The notes under the pieces: model-generated
What the model saw: only the letters and a program-made list of their open reading frames with translations
Told to the model about the DNA's origin: nothing
Databases searched by the model: none
Position numbers and translations under genes: made by a program
Assembly (NCBI GenBank): GCA_963678575.2
Contig: CAXXHV010000002.1
Span: forward strand, 1,116,001-1,180,000
DNA: 64,000 nt
Source of the DNA: Pleomorphochaeta sp963678575
GTDB lineage: Bacteria; Spirochaetota; Spirochaetia; Sphaerochaetales; Sphaerochaetaceae
Direction of reading: 5' to 3'
Part shown: piece after piece, positions 35,058-44,878 of the stretch
How positions within the stretch are numbered: the first letter of the stretch is position 1
How the letters are laid out: every line of letters starts with the position of its first letter

Positions 35058-36478
35058 AAATATTAATAATTGAAGATGAAAAACTACCACGAGAAGGTCT
35101 ATATAAATTATTGAGTACAAATTATAAAGGAATCAAAACCTTGGTTCCTCAAACAAATGGTTTAGAGGGTCTAAAAATAATTGAAAAAGATAAACCTGAA
35201 ATAATATTAACAGATATTAGTATGCCTGATATGAATGGCTTAGAAATGATATCAAAAATACAAAATGCAAATTACAAACCTTATATTATCATATTAAGTG
35301 GCTATTCAAACTTTGAGTTTGCACAAACTGCACTTTCCTTAGGTGTAAAAGAATATATTTTAAAACCTTATAAAATAAATGACATATTTGAAAAAATAAA
35401 CACTGCAATTAAATTTGTTAGTACAAGTAATATGCATATCAATTCTATTAGTTTAAAGGATAATAAGATTGAAACTCTTAATACTAAAATATTACTACGA
35501 TATAGAAAAGATTATGATATCTGCCAAATAATAAATAGTACACTTACCTATCTTGGAAAATACTTAGGTCCAACAGTATCGATTGATCATGAAATTGACC
35601 GTGATAAACAAATTATTTTATTAAAAATCAACTATACTGATAAAGAAATTGAAAAAAAAATCCCAACAAAAGAAGAATTGGCGCATAGAATAAAATTATC
35701 AGTAAAAAATGATGTAGTAGGATTTATATTTAAAAATGATATACTATCAAAATCATCAACTACGATAAATGATATCATTCTTGCACATAATTTTTACAAT
35801 CTAGATGCAATTTCTTATATTTCTGAAATTAATAATAATGCAAACGATCTATCATATATTACAATCGATATTGAAAAACAATTATCAAAAGTTATTACTG
35901 CAAATAATAAAGAAGAAAGTATCAAAATATTTAATAAATATTTAAATAAAAAAATTGAACAAAGAATTAGCCCATCCATAATCTTTAAAGACATTAAAAC
36001 ATTAATATATAAAAAACATAATATACTTTCAAATAATTTTCAAAATATAGACAAAATATTAGATAATTTAAAAAATTGTTTCAATTTTGAAGAAACAAAA
36101 CAGAATCTAGCTCAATTATTTAATTTTATTGCCAGTACTGACAATTCCATCGAAGAAAAATGTAATAATCAAAATATTATTCAAACCTTGAAAATAATTG
36201 AAGAAAATATATATTGCCCTATATATCTGGATGAAATAGCAAATAAATTAAATATAAGTAGTGAGCATCTGAGCAGATTGTTTAAAGAAGAATTAAATGT
36301 TGGCTTTAATCAATATGTAAATAAAAGAAAATTAGAAATTGCAAAAAAACTATTAAAACAAAACGAATTAAAAGTATCAGAAATTTCGGAAAAATTAGGA
36401 TTCTCTTCCCCAAGATATTTTTGTAAAGTTTTTAAAAAAATAGAAGGGTTAACAACAAAAGAATATAGAAATAATTAA
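35054..36478 (+). CDS. Response regulator, AraC-type output (YesN class)
   Basis: 474 residues: receiver with D54 in IILTDISMP and K in EYILKPYK; a long middle region (about 130-365) typical of YesN proteins; C-terminal AraC domain with IYLDEIANKLNISSEHLSRL and KVSEISEKLGFSSPRYFCKV. Cognate to the kinase upstream. Likely target: the divergent promoter region at 31838-32038. Confidence 0.9.
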   Translation: MKILIIEDEKLPREGLYKLLSTNYKGIKTLVPQTNGLEGLKIIEKDKPEIILTDISMPDMNGLEMISKIQNANYKPYIIILSGYSNFEFAQTALSLGVKEYILKPYKINDIFEKINTAIKFVSTSNMHINSISLKDNKIETLNTKILLRYRKDYDICQIINSTLTYLGKYLGPTVSIDHEIDRDKQIILLKINYTDKEIEKKIPTKEELAHRIKLSVKNDVVGFIFKNDILSKSSTTINDIILAHNFYNLDAISYISEINNNANDLSYITIDIEKQLSKVITANNKEESIKIFNKYLNKKIEQRISPSIIFKDIKTLIYKKHNILSNNFQNIDKILDNLKNCFNFEETKQNLAQLFNFIASTDNSIEEKCNNQNIIQTLKIIEENIYCPIYLDEIANKLNISSEHLSRLFKEELNVGFNQYVNKRKLEIAKKLLKQNELKVSEISEKLGFSSPRYFCKVFKKIEGLTTKEYRNN

Positions 36479-36576
36479 TTAAAAAAATAAGAATAAGGGT
36501 ATTCCCTACTTCAAAAAATAGCTTAGCTTTTTTTATTAAACATATCATCATCAATTTACTAAACAAAATTTATTTC

Positions 36577-36604
36577 TTGCAAATTAGTCAATTTGTGGTA
36601 TAAT
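36577..36604 (+). promoter_or_regulatory. Promoter of the lacI-AtuA-ARH cluster
   Basis: -35 TTGCAA (36577-36582), 16-base spacer, -10 TATAAT (36599-36604). The operator at 36608-36627 begins just after the -10 box and covers the expected transcription start. Confidence 0.7.
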
Positions 36605-36607
36605 AAT

Positions 36608-36627
36608 TTTTGGGAACGTTCCCAAAA
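36608..36627. promoter_or_regulatory. LacI-type operator, 20-bp perfect palindrome
   Basis: TTTTGGGAACGTTCCCAAAA is a perfect 20-bp palindrome with central CG. It overlaps the transcription start, so a bound LacI-family protein would block initiation. It is G/C-rich for this DNA, hence unlikely by chance. Confidence 0.85.
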
Positions 36628-36651
36628 TACTATTTATTAAAGGGTTATTTT

Positions 36652-37665
36652 ATGTATTCTATATTAGATGTTGCAAAATTAGCTAAAGTTTCAAAAAGCA
36701 CAGTAAGCAGAGTTTTATCAGGAGACTCCTATGGTGTTAGTGATAAAACAAAAGCTAAAGTTGAACAAGCTGCTAAAGAACTTGGCTATGTTAAAAATTC
36801 ACTTGCCTCTTCTCTAAGAACAAATAAAACAAAAACAATTTTATTAATCATTCCAGATATTACAAACAATTTCTGGGCAGAAGTTGCAAGAGGAGCTCAA
36901 GATTATTTAGAAAAACATGGTTACAGCTTAATATTAGTAAATACTGATTGGAATAAGGACAAATACTCTAAATATTTAGAGCTAGCACTAAGTAAAGGCG
37001 TAGATGGGATCTTAATAAATACATCCTCATCTCTTACTTCCCTTCTAAATAAAATTGATTTACCTATTGTACTATTAGGGAATGCTTATTTAAAATCACA
37101 CTTCCCTCGAGTTGGTTCAAATACACTTGAAGGATTTAATGAAGCTTTAGAATATCTTTATAGCAATGGTCATAAAAAAATTGGTGTTGTTGCATCACAT
37201 ACTGATACAGTTGGAGGCTTATCGCATCAAAATAAACTAAGTGTTTATCATAATTTTTTAGACTCTCATAACATCTACTTTAATAAAGATTATTATTTTT
37301 CAGTCGATTATAGCATGGAAGGTGGAAAAACCCTTGCATCAATCATTTCAAAAATGAAAAACCCACCTACTGCTATTCTAGCTGGTAATGATTTGATTGC
37401 TGTTGGAATGATAAATGAATGCAGAAAACTAAATATTAATATTCCAAGAGATTTATCAATCATTGGTGTTGATGATATCCCAATTTCTTCAATCATATAT
37501 CCTCCATTAACAACAATAGCAAAACCCAAAAGAGCAGTTGGAGAAAAAGCAGCTGAAGTAATAATTAAAGTAATTGAAAAAGAAAATGTTGAAAGAAACT
37601 ACAAACTTCCTGTCAATTTAGTGATAAGAGAAACCGTTGAGAAAATTAATGGAGAAACAAAATAA
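36652..37665 (+). CDS. LacI-family transcriptional regulator of the AtuA/ARH cluster
   Basis: 337 residues. The ATG at 36652 is set by AAAGGG upstream and by the standard LacI N-terminus MYSILDVAKLAKVSKSTVSR; longer in-frame starts lie in the operator. HTH 4-25, hinge with VKNSLASSLRTN, then the sugar-binding-type domain (ILLIIPDITNNFWAEVARG; AGNDLIAVGMI; IIGVDDIPISS). It heads the cluster of seven further genes and probably represses it through the palindrome at 36608-36627. The effector is probably the imported substrate or a product of it. Confidence 0.93.
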   Translation: MYSILDVAKLAKVSKSTVSRVLSGDSYGVSDKTKAKVEQAAKELGYVKNSLASSLRTNKTKTILLIIPDITNNFWAEVARGAQDYLEKHGYSLILVNTDWNKDKYSKYLELALSKGVDGILINTSSSLTSLLNKIDLPIVLLGNAYLKSHFPRVGSNTLEGFNEALEYLYSNGHKKIGVVASHTDTVGGLSHQNKLSVYHNFLDSHNIYFNKDYYFSVDYSMEGGKTLASIISKMKNPPTAILAGNDLIAVGMINECRKLNINIPRDLSIIGVDDIPISSIIYPPLTTIAKPKRAVGEKAAEVIIKVIEKENVERNYKLPVNLVIRETVEKINGETK

Positions 37666-37668
37666 AAG

Positions 37669-39039
37669 ATGGATAAAACAATAAAAATATTATCACCTTG
37701 TGGAATATTAGGTTATGGATTCCCAACTACCTCATTTGAAAAAGGCATAGAAATGAAGCCTGATGCAATAATAGTTGATGCAGGTTCAACAGATGCAGGC
37801 CCTCATAAATTAGGTGCTAATGTTGCAATTGTAAGTAAAACAGCTTGTAAAAAAGATTTAGAAAGATTAATTCTTGGTTCAAACAAATTAAATATACCAT
37901 TAATAATTGGTTCAAGTGGAGGAAGTGGCGCAAAAGCTCATGTTAATTGGACGCTTGATATCATAGATGAAATAGTTAGAGAAAACAATTTATTCCATAT
38001 AAAGCAAGCTGTTGTTTGGGCAGATATTGATAAAGAGTTAATTATTAATGAGATAAATAATGATGAAATAAAACCACTAGGAGATAATGTTCCTACTTTA
38101 ACCAAAGAAATATTAGATAATACTACAGGTGTTGTAGCTCAGATGGGTGTAGAACCAATTATAGAAGCATTAAAAACAGATGCACAGATAATTGTTTGTG
38201 GTAGAGCATATGACCCCGCAATTTTTGCAGCCTTTGGTATACATAAAGGATTCGATAGTGCACTCTCTTATCACCTTGGAAAAATTCTAGAATGCGGAGC
38301 ACTCTGTTGTGACCCTGGAACAACGAAAGATTGCATGATGGGAGAATTACACAATAATTACTTTGATGTATTTAGTACAAATGAAAATAGAAAATGTAGC
38401 ACAACTAGTGTAGCAGCTCATACTTTTTATGAGAAAGATCATCCATATTTACTTCACGGCCCTGGAATTATTCAAGATTTAAGTATGTGTGAATTTACAC
38501 AAATTGATGATAACACAGTAAGAGTAAGTGGTAGTAAATTAGAAAATACAAACCCCTATATGATTAAACTTGAAGGGGCAAGAAAAGTTGCTTATAGGAC
38601 TTTTGTAATTGCTGGAGTACGGGATCCTTTATTAATTGAAAAAATAGAAGAAGTTGAAGAATTAGTAAAAGAAAGTGTAGTAACCCAATACAGTGAAATA
38701 GATAAAAGTAAATATAAAATTGGATTTTACAATTACGGGAAAAATGGAGTTATGGGAGATTTAGAAACTAATACATCCATATCTCATGAATTAGGAATTC
38801 TATTTGAAGTTGTTGCTAATACACAAGAGTTGGCTTCTGCTATTTGTGCCTCCCTTAGATCTACTTTTATGCACTATGGCTATGAAGGAAGAAAATCAAC
38901 TGCTGGAAATTTAGCATTTCCTTTTGCCCCTAGTGATGTTGAATTTGGAGCAGTTTATGAATTTTCTGTTTACCATTTAATGAAAGTTGATAATCCTAGA
39001 GTTCTTTTCCCTATTCAAATGAGGAGTACTAAAAAATGA
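37669..39039 (+). CDS. AtuA-like protein (DUF1446 family)
   Basis: 456 residues, cytoplasmic, related to the AtuA/DUF1446 family named for acyclic-terpene utilisation but biochemically poorly defined. Conserved-looking segments: DAIIVDAGSTDAGPHKLG (about 32-49), LIIGSSGGSGAKAHV, DAQIIVCGRAYDPAIFAA and the C-terminal MHYGYEGRKSTAGNLAFPF. It starts 3 bases after lacI and overlaps the DUF4387 gene by 4 bases. Pairing with DUF4387 is a known arrangement. A catabolic step on the imported substrate is inferred from context only. Confidence 0.8.
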   Translation: MDKTIKILSPCGILGYGFPTTSFEKGIEMKPDAIIVDAGSTDAGPHKLGANVAIVSKTACKKDLERLILGSNKLNIPLIIGSSGGSGAKAHVNWTLDIIDEIVRENNLFHIKQAVVWADIDKELIINEINNDEIKPLGDNVPTLTKEILDNTTGVVAQMGVEPIIEALKTDAQIIVCGRAYDPAIFAAFGIHKGFDSALSYHLGKILECGALCCDPGTTKDCMMGELHNNYFDVFSTNENRKCSTTSVAAHTFYEKDHPYLLHGPGIIQDLSMCEFTQIDDNTVRVSGSKLENTNPYMIKLEGARKVAYRTFVIAGVRDPLLIEKIEEVEELVKESVVTQYSEIDKSKYKIGFYNYGKNGVMGDLETNTSISHELGILFEVVANTQELASAICASLRSTFMHYGYEGRKSTAGNLAFPFAPSDVEFGAVYEFSVYHLMKVDNPRVLFPIQMRSTKK

Positions 39040-39350
39040 GTGCATTATTAAAAGATTTAGCAAAAGTACTAAGAAGTAAAAATAGTGGCCCATTTCAAAT
39101 AACACTAGATATCTTATTTGATGATATAAACAATTATAAAAGGGTTATCAAAGCAAACGTATTTACAAAAGAAAATATCTCAGAACTTTATAATTTAGAG
39201 TCAAAAGATATTACTGGCATAGTTTTTTTTGAAAGAGCTCTGGGAATAAAAGTAACAATGAATAGAAAAATTTCAAGCGGGACTAGTTTTGATAGAGATG
39301 TATATGGAGCTCAACAGCATGCTCCCTTATTAGATATTTTAATTAAATAA
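39036..39350 (+). CDS. DUF4387-type small protein, AtuA partner
   Basis: 104 residues matching the DUF4387 pattern: LAKVLRSKNSGPFQITLDIL near the N-terminus and SGTSFDRDVYGAQQHAPLL at the C-terminus. Members lie next to or are fused to AtuA/DUF1446 proteins, so a two-subunit enzyme is likely. Function unknown. Translationally coupled to the AtuA-like gene (ATGA overlap). Confidence 0.8.
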   Translation: MSALLKDLAKVLRSKNSGPFQITLDILFDDINNYKRVIKANVFTKENISELYNLESKDITGIVFFERALGIKVTMNRKISSGTSFDRDVYGAQQHAPLLDILIK

Positions 39351-39360
39351 AGGAATATAG

Positions 39361-40284
39361 ATGAATAAAAATCAAAGAAAAGAAAGAAATAAAAGATTTT
39401 TTCACAAATTAAAAAGTGAAAAGGTTCTATATCTAATGATATTACCTACTATTCTTTATTTTATCTTCTTTAGAGTATTTCCTATATTTAATATGAGATT
39501 AGCATTTTTTAAATATAGTTCTAGATCTCCCTGGACCTTTGTAGGATTAAAATATTTTAAAATGATATTTGCTTCCCCGGATTTTATACAAATATTGAAA
39601 AATACTTTAGTTATTAGTTTTATGAAATATATATTACTATTTCCAGCTTTTCCCATTTTTGCAATTTTATTAAATGAACTCAGATACAAAAATACTAGAA
39701 AAATAGTTCAAGTTATATCCTATTTACCTCACTTCCTATCCTGGATAGTAATAGCAGGTATTTGGATTTCAATGCTTTCTGTTAACGGTGGAGTTAATGA
39801 AATATTAGTAAAATTGGGATTGGAAAAATCAATTGATTTCATGACAAATAAAGCTTGGATTAAATGGGTGTTATATTTTTGTGAAGGTTGGCGAAGTTTA
39901 GGTTGGGATTCAATTATTTATTTTACTGCAATTATTGCAATCAATCCTTCTCTTTATGAAGCTGCTGAAATTGATGGAGCCTCTAGATGGCAAATAATTA
40001 AAAATATAATTTATCCAGCCTTAATTATACCAATGGTAACAATGTTTATATTAAATCTTGGATTCTTCTTAAATGCAGGATTCGATCAAGTTCTAAACTT
40101 TTCAAATGATGCAGTTCTCTCTTCAATTGATATCTTAGATACATATATATATAGAATAGGTATTCAATCTGGACAATATTCATTAGCAACAGCAGTTAGC
40201 TTAATAAAAGGTGTTGTCGGTGTTTTCTTAGTATTATTTACCCATTTCACTTCTAAAAAATTAACAGGAAAGGGGGTTTGGTAA
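39361..40284 (+). CDS. ABC permease, LplB type
   Basis: 307 residues, six helices, first of an Lpl/Ytc-type permease pair (a CUT1 branch importing complex glycans or glycosides). N-terminal LMILPTILYFIFFRVFPIFN, EAA loop YEAAEIDGASRWQIIKNIIY, and ILDTYIYRIGIQSGQYSLATA near the C-terminus are typical of LplB. The ATG follows AAAGGAA. Confidence 0.92.
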   Translation: MNKNQRKERNKRFFHKLKSEKVLYLMILPTILYFIFFRVFPIFNMRLAFFKYSSRSPWTFVGLKYFKMIFASPDFIQILKNTLVISFMKYILLFPAFPIFAILLNELRYKNTRKIVQVISYLPHFLSWIVIAGIWISMLSVNGGVNEILVKLGLEKSIDFMTNKAWIKWVLYFCEGWRSLGWDSIIYFTAIIAINPSLYEAAEIDGASRWQIIKNIIYPALIIPMVTMFILNLGFFLNAGFDQVLNFSNDAVLSSIDILDTYIYRIGIQSGQYSLATAVSLIKGVVGVFLVLFTHFTSKKLTGKGVW

Positions 40285-40285
40285 A

Positions 40286-41173
40286 ATGAAATTAAAAAAA
40301 ATGTTCTCTTTAAAACAAATCTTTTTAACTCTTATTTTAATATTTTTATCACTTACAATGCTTGTACCTCTATTAAATATATTAGCCGTATCCCTTTCTT
40401 CTCCTGAAGCTTCCGTTTTAATGAGTGGGATTAGAGTGATACCAAAAGACTTTGATTTAATTAACTACAGAATTGTATTCAATCACCCTGTACTTATGAG
40501 AAGTGTATTTAACTCAATTTATATAACAGTAATAGGAACATTAATTAATATCTCCCTTACAAGTCTTGCTGCTTATGCTTTAACAAGACCTAATTTAACA
40601 TTAAAAAAGCCAATAATGATATTCTTGATATTTATGATGTTATTCGATCCTGGATTAGTACCGGAATACTTAGTAGTTCAATCTCTAGGACTAATGGGCT
40701 CAAGATGGTCAGTAATACTAATAACATGTGTAAATGTTTATTACCTAGTAATAATGATGAGATATTTTGAAGCAGTCCCAAAAGATATAATAGAAGCAGG
40801 AACAATTGATGGATTAAACCATATTAATTTGCTAACTAAAATAATTATCCCTTTATCATCTGCAGGAATTGCAACAATTACAATGTTTTATTCAGTAATT
40901 AGATGGAATGAATATTTTAAAGCAAGTATTTATATATTAAATCAAAAAGATACTGTTCTTCAGGTCATACTTAGACAATTTGTTGTCTTAGGGGATACCG
41001 TATCATTAATCGGTCAACAAAACATATTCAATTACAACGACTTTGCAAGAGTCGATTACAACGCTCTTAAAGCTGCAACAATAATAGTTGCAATCATACC
41101 AATATTAGTAATTTATCCAGTTGTACTAAAGTTCTATACCAAAGATGCTTTAGCTGGATCAATAAAAGAATAA
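40286..41173 (+). CDS. ABC permease, LplC type
   Basis: 295 residues, six helices, partner of LplB. Features: LTMLVPLLNILAVSLSSPEA at the N-terminus, EAA loop IEAGTIDGLNHINLLTKIII, and the C-terminal DALAGSIKE. It has AAAGGGGG upstream and starts 1 base after the LplB-type gene. Confidence 0.92.
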   Translation: MKLKKMFSLKQIFLTLILIFLSLTMLVPLLNILAVSLSSPEASVLMSGIRVIPKDFDLINYRIVFNHPVLMRSVFNSIYITVIGTLINISLTSLAAYALTRPNLTLKKPIMIFLIFMMLFDPGLVPEYLVVQSLGLMGSRWSVILITCVNVYYLVIMMRYFEAVPKDIIEAGTIDGLNHINLLTKIIIPLSSAGIATITMFYSVIRWNEYFKASIYILNQKDTVLQVILRQFVVLGDTVSLIGQQNIFNYNDFARVDYNALKAATIIVAIIPILVIYPVVLKFYTKDALAGSIKE

Positions 41174-41193
41174 AACAAAATGGAGGAAGTTTT

Positions 41194-42663
41194 ATGAATA
41201 AAAGATTAAGTGTTGCCCTTATGGTACTTACAATTGCAATGAATTTTGCATTTGCAAGTGGTGCTAAAGAAACAACAAAAGAAAGTAGTACCAGTGTATA
41301 TGGTACAAAAGAAAATCCCGTAACAGTTACATATCTATGTAAAGATGTAAATCCAGAAGATGCAGGAAATCCTGAAATGGTAAAAGCAATTGAAGAAGGA
41401 TTAGCAAAAGAAGGAAAATACATTAAATTAGAAATACTAAATGCTCCTTCAGGATCTTATGGAACAGTAGTACCTATTGCATTTAGAACTGGACAAATAA
41501 CTCCAGATTTAATTTATTTCCAAGGTGGTGATTTACCAATAGCTCAAGAAGGATTATTAGAAGATTTATCTCCTTATATAGCTTCTTCAGAAAATGTCAA
41601 AAAAATTATGGATCCACACAATACTGAAAAAATTAAAAACTACCCATACCTTTTATGGTTAGCTCCTCCTCGTGTAAGTGTTCCTGTTGTAAGATCAGAT
41701 TGGTTCAATCAGATGACATCCTCAAAAGCATTAATGGATAACCCTACTCCTGATAATTACTATAATTTCTTAAAAGAAATTAAAGATAAAGGATTATGTG
41801 AATGGCCATTAACAACCGATGGAACAATTCTTAAATTAGATTCAGTATTTAATCATGCATTTGGAGTTTCAACAACTATTACTAAAGAAAATGGGAAATG
41901 GGTATATTCAAAAGCAACTGATGCTGAAAAAAACAAATTAGCTTTTTATGCAAAACTTTATAAAGATGGACTTTTCGACAATAACTATATTACTAAGAAA
42001 TGGGACACAAAAGAAAAGGCATTCTATGAAGGTGAATCAGCCATGATTTGTGGAACAGCAGGTGCTGTAATTAATATCTACAATAATAAAATGGTTCAAA
42101 CTAATGGAGAGGCATCACAGTTAATAGTATTACCTCCAGCCAAAGGTGTAGACCAAGCTTATATTAGCGTTGATGTAACTAAAGAAAGCCGTGGATTTGG
42201 TATAAATAGTGATAGTGAAGTTAAAGATGCTGCATTTGCTGTATTAGATTACATGGCTTCCTCAGATGGAAGAGTAATCGATAAATTAGGAATTGAAGGA
42301 ATTCATCATATCACCAAAACTGATGGTACTATTGAATTAACAGCTAATTTCCCACAATGGTGGGCTCGTTTCTGGGATACTCTTAATGGCTTAGACACAT
42401 CAAAAATTGATGGTGAAGTAATGAGTGCTCCAGGACTAAAATCATTAGACATGATGAATGAATATTATGCTGCTGATATTAATGCTATTCTTCCTGAAGA
42501 TTTATTACCACTAAAAGATTCAATGGAAAAACTATACACAGAATATTCAACTGCAATCATTAGAGGAGAAAAGAGTGTAGATAGTTTTGATGAATTTGTT
42601 ACAAAATGGAATAATGCTGGTGGAACTAAAATCAGTGATTATTTAGCTACGGTTTTAAAATAA
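41194..42663 (+). CDS. Substrate-binding protein, LplA type
   Basis: 489 residues, the usual size for LplA-type binding proteins. The signal peptide ends MNFAFA before SGAKETTKESS; no lipobox cysteine. Features: PVTVTYLCKDVNPEDAGNPE, QITPDLIYFQGGDLP, PRVSVPVVRSDW and FYEGESAMICGTAGAV. The ATG follows TGGAGGAAG. Its ligand would identify the substrate of the whole cluster. Confidence 0.92.
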   Translation: MNKRLSVALMVLTIAMNFAFASGAKETTKESSTSVYGTKENPVTVTYLCKDVNPEDAGNPEMVKAIEEGLAKEGKYIKLEILNAPSGSYGTVVPIAFRTGQITPDLIYFQGGDLPIAQEGLLEDLSPYIASSENVKKIMDPHNTEKIKNYPYLLWLAPPRVSVPVVRSDWFNQMTSSKALMDNPTPDNYYNFLKEIKDKGLCEWPLTTDGTILKLDSVFNHAFGVSTTITKENGKWVYSKATDAEKNKLAFYAKLYKDGLFDNNYITKKWDTKEKAFYEGESAMICGTAGAVINIYNNKMVQTNGEASQLIVLPPAKGVDQAYISVDVTKESRGFGINSDSEVKDAAFAVLDYMASSDGRVIDKLGIEGIHHITKTDGTIELTANFPQWWARFWDTLNGLDTSKIDGEVMSAPGLKSLDMMNEYYAADINAILPEDLLPLKDSMEKLYTEYSTAIIRGEKSVDSFDEFVTKWNNAGGTKISDYLATVLK

Positions 42664-42717
42664 TAAATAAAAAGAAAAACAACAATTATAATAAAATTTA
42701 ATTATTGTTATTTATTT

Positions 42718-42750
42718 CCTATCTAATTCTTTTTCATAGAATTAGATAGG
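42718..42750 (+). promoter_or_regulatory. Perfect hairpin after LplA-type gene (no T-run)
   Basis: CCTATCTAATTCT / AGAATTAGATAGG, 13-bp perfect stem with a 7-base loop. It is followed by AGCATTTGAGG, which contains the ribosome site of the next gene. A weaker AT-rich inverted repeat lies just before it (42680-42710). Confidence 0.75.
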
Positions 42751-42767
42751 AGCATTTGAGGATTAAT

Positions 42768-44870
42768 ATGGAATTAACGAAAGAAATACTAATTGATAAA
42801 ACCTATGCAGGTTTTCTTGCAATGAACATAGGAATAAGATTAGGAGCCCCAGTTGAACCAACAGTTTGGACATCAGATAGGATTGAAAGAGCTTATGGTG
42901 ATATCACAGATTATGTAAAAACTTTTAAGAATTTTGCTGCAGATGACGATGTTAATGGTCCTGTCTATTTTCTTAGAGCTCTAGATGATGGTAATTATAA
43001 AAAGGAGTTACAATCTAATGACGTAGCTCAAACTTGGCTTAATTATTCTAGAGAAGGTATTGGAATGTTTTGGTGGGGTGGCTACGGAGTTTCAACAGAA
43101 CATACTGCTTATCTTAATTTAAAAAATGGTATTAATCCTCCTAAAAGTGGAAGTATTGAAACAAATGGAATTATAAGAGCTCAGCAGATAGGAGGTCAAA
43201 TCTTTATTGATACCTGGGGATTTGTTTGGCCTGGGAATCCCAAAAAAGCTAGCGAATATGCTACTACTGCTGCAAGTGTATCTCATGATGGAGAAGGCCT
43301 TTATGGAGCTAGTTTTATAGCAGCTTGTATTGCTAAAGCTTATGTAAGTAATGATATATTTGAGATAATTAATACAGGTTTAGAATTTATTCCAAAAACC
43401 TCAATTTATGCAAAAGTTACTAATGCTGTAATAAACTTTTATAATAATCATAGTAATAATTGGAGAGAATGTTTAGCTTATCTTCAAGAAAACTTCGGAT
43501 ATGATAAATACAAAGGAGTCTGTCATATTATTCCTAATGCAGGAGTTTGTATTATGGCAATGCTCTATGGGAAAGAAATAAATAGAGCTATTGAAATAGC
43601 AACAATGGCAGGATGGGACACTGATTGTAACGCTGGAAATGTTGGCTCTATTATGGGTGTTAAAGATGGCTTAGCTGCAATCAAAAAGTGTTATAGAAAA
43701 CCAATCAACGACTTTATAGTATTAAGTGGTATAAGTGGATATTTAAATATTTTAGATATACCAACATATGTAAAAGATTTAGTATGTTGGGCTTATAAAC
43801 TCAATAAAGAAAAAGTTCCAAAAGAAATTGAAACTATTAAAGGCAATATTCATTTTGATTTTGAACTACCTGGATCTACTCATGGATTTAGAGTGTCCAA
43901 CACAAATCAAACACAAATAAATAATTCAAGTGAATACTCTCATAGTGGTAAATCCAGTCTTAGAATTACATATGACCGAATGAAAAGAGGTGAAGCTAGT
44001 AGAATCTATTATAAACCATTTTATCGACGAGAAGATTTTGATGATGAAAGATATTCTCCTGCATTCTCCCCTACAGCTTATAGTGGTCAAACTGTAAGTA
44101 TGTATATATACAGTGATAAATTTTCAGGAGCTTCAGATTTTATAATTACTCCTTATGTAAGAAATAGTAATACAAAAGAATTTGTTTATTTAAAAAGTAT
44201 TACTCTTGAGGAAAAAGTCTGGACTAAAATTGAATATACTATCCCTGATCTAAATGGATGTGTGTGTGATGAAATAGGAATAAGCCTTGAATCGAATTCC
44301 AGAATTAGAGCTTATGATTATGGCTTCTTATATCTTGATGATTTTGAAATTAAAGGTAAATCTAATTATTCAATAGATATGAGCAAACAATCGAAAGAAT
44401 TTAGTACGGTTACACCTTTCTCTATAAATCATGGAGCTTGGGATATTGAAGAAGATTCACTAAATGTAATGTGCTTAGAACACGCTGAAGCTATTACAGG
44501 TAATTATTATACTAAAAATGTTGAATTAACAAATATCATTAGAATGGATAGTGGAAATTGCGCATTATTAGCTCTTAGAGTTCAAGGGGCTCAAAGAGGC
44601 TATTATGGGGGATTTTACAAAGGCTCATTAGTAATTGGGAAAACTGTTAATGGAAAGTTTGAAATAATCAAAGAGAAAAAATATAAAATTATAAATAAAA
44701 AAGAATACAATGTAATATTCAAATGTAAAGATAATATTATTTCATTATATATTGATAAAAAAGCAGAACTAACTTGTGAAGACGATTTATATAAGTATGG
44801 TATGGTTGGACTATCAATGCAAGATGGTGGAAGAACAGCATTTAAAACTTTAAATGTAAAAGAAATATAG
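42768..44870 (+). CDS. ADP-ribosylglycohydrolase-fold enzyme with C-terminal sugar-binding-like domains
   Basis: 700 residues. The N-terminal ~345 residues follow the ARH fold: AADDDVNGP (57-65) in place of the TDDT metal site, SHDGEGLYGASFIAA (172-186) and GWDTDCNAGNVGSIMG (282-297) as second metal site. The usual GDxxG motif reads IGIRLGAPVE. Residues ~350-530 look like a carbohydrate-binding beta-sandwich (GKSSLRITYDR, FLYLDDFEIKG), and ~530-700 like a LamG/concanavalin-type domain. No signal peptide. Likely hydrolyses an N- or O-glycosidic bond; true ADP-ribose substrate is unproven. The ATG at 42768 follows GAGG. Confidence 0.8.
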   Translation: MELTKEILIDKTYAGFLAMNIGIRLGAPVEPTVWTSDRIERAYGDITDYVKTFKNFAADDDVNGPVYFLRALDDGNYKKELQSNDVAQTWLNYSREGIGMFWWGGYGVSTEHTAYLNLKNGINPPKSGSIETNGIIRAQQIGGQIFIDTWGFVWPGNPKKASEYATTAASVSHDGEGLYGASFIAACIAKAYVSNDIFEIINTGLEFIPKTSIYAKVTNAVINFYNNHSNNWRECLAYLQENFGYDKYKGVCHIIPNAGVCIMAMLYGKEINRAIEIATMAGWDTDCNAGNVGSIMGVKDGLAAIKKCYRKPINDFIVLSGISGYLNILDIPTYVKDLVCWAYKLNKEKVPKEIETIKGNIHFDFELPGSTHGFRVSNTNQTQINNSSEYSHSGKSSLRITYDRMKRGEASRIYYKPFYRREDFDDERYSPAFSPTAYSGQTVSMYIYSDKFSGASDFIITPYVRNSNTKEFVYLKSITLEEKVWTKIEYTIPDLNGCVCDEIGISLESNSRIRAYDYGFLYLDDFEIKGKSNYSIDMSKQSKEFSTVTPFSINHGAWDIEEDSLNVMCLEHAEAITGNYYTKNVELTNIIRMDSGNCALLALRVQGAQRGYYGGFYKGSLVIGKTVNGKFEIIKEKKYKIINKKEYNVIFKCKDNIISLYIDKKAELTCEDDLYKYGMVGLSMQDGGRTAFKTLNVKEI

Positions 44871-44878
44871 GAGAAGTC

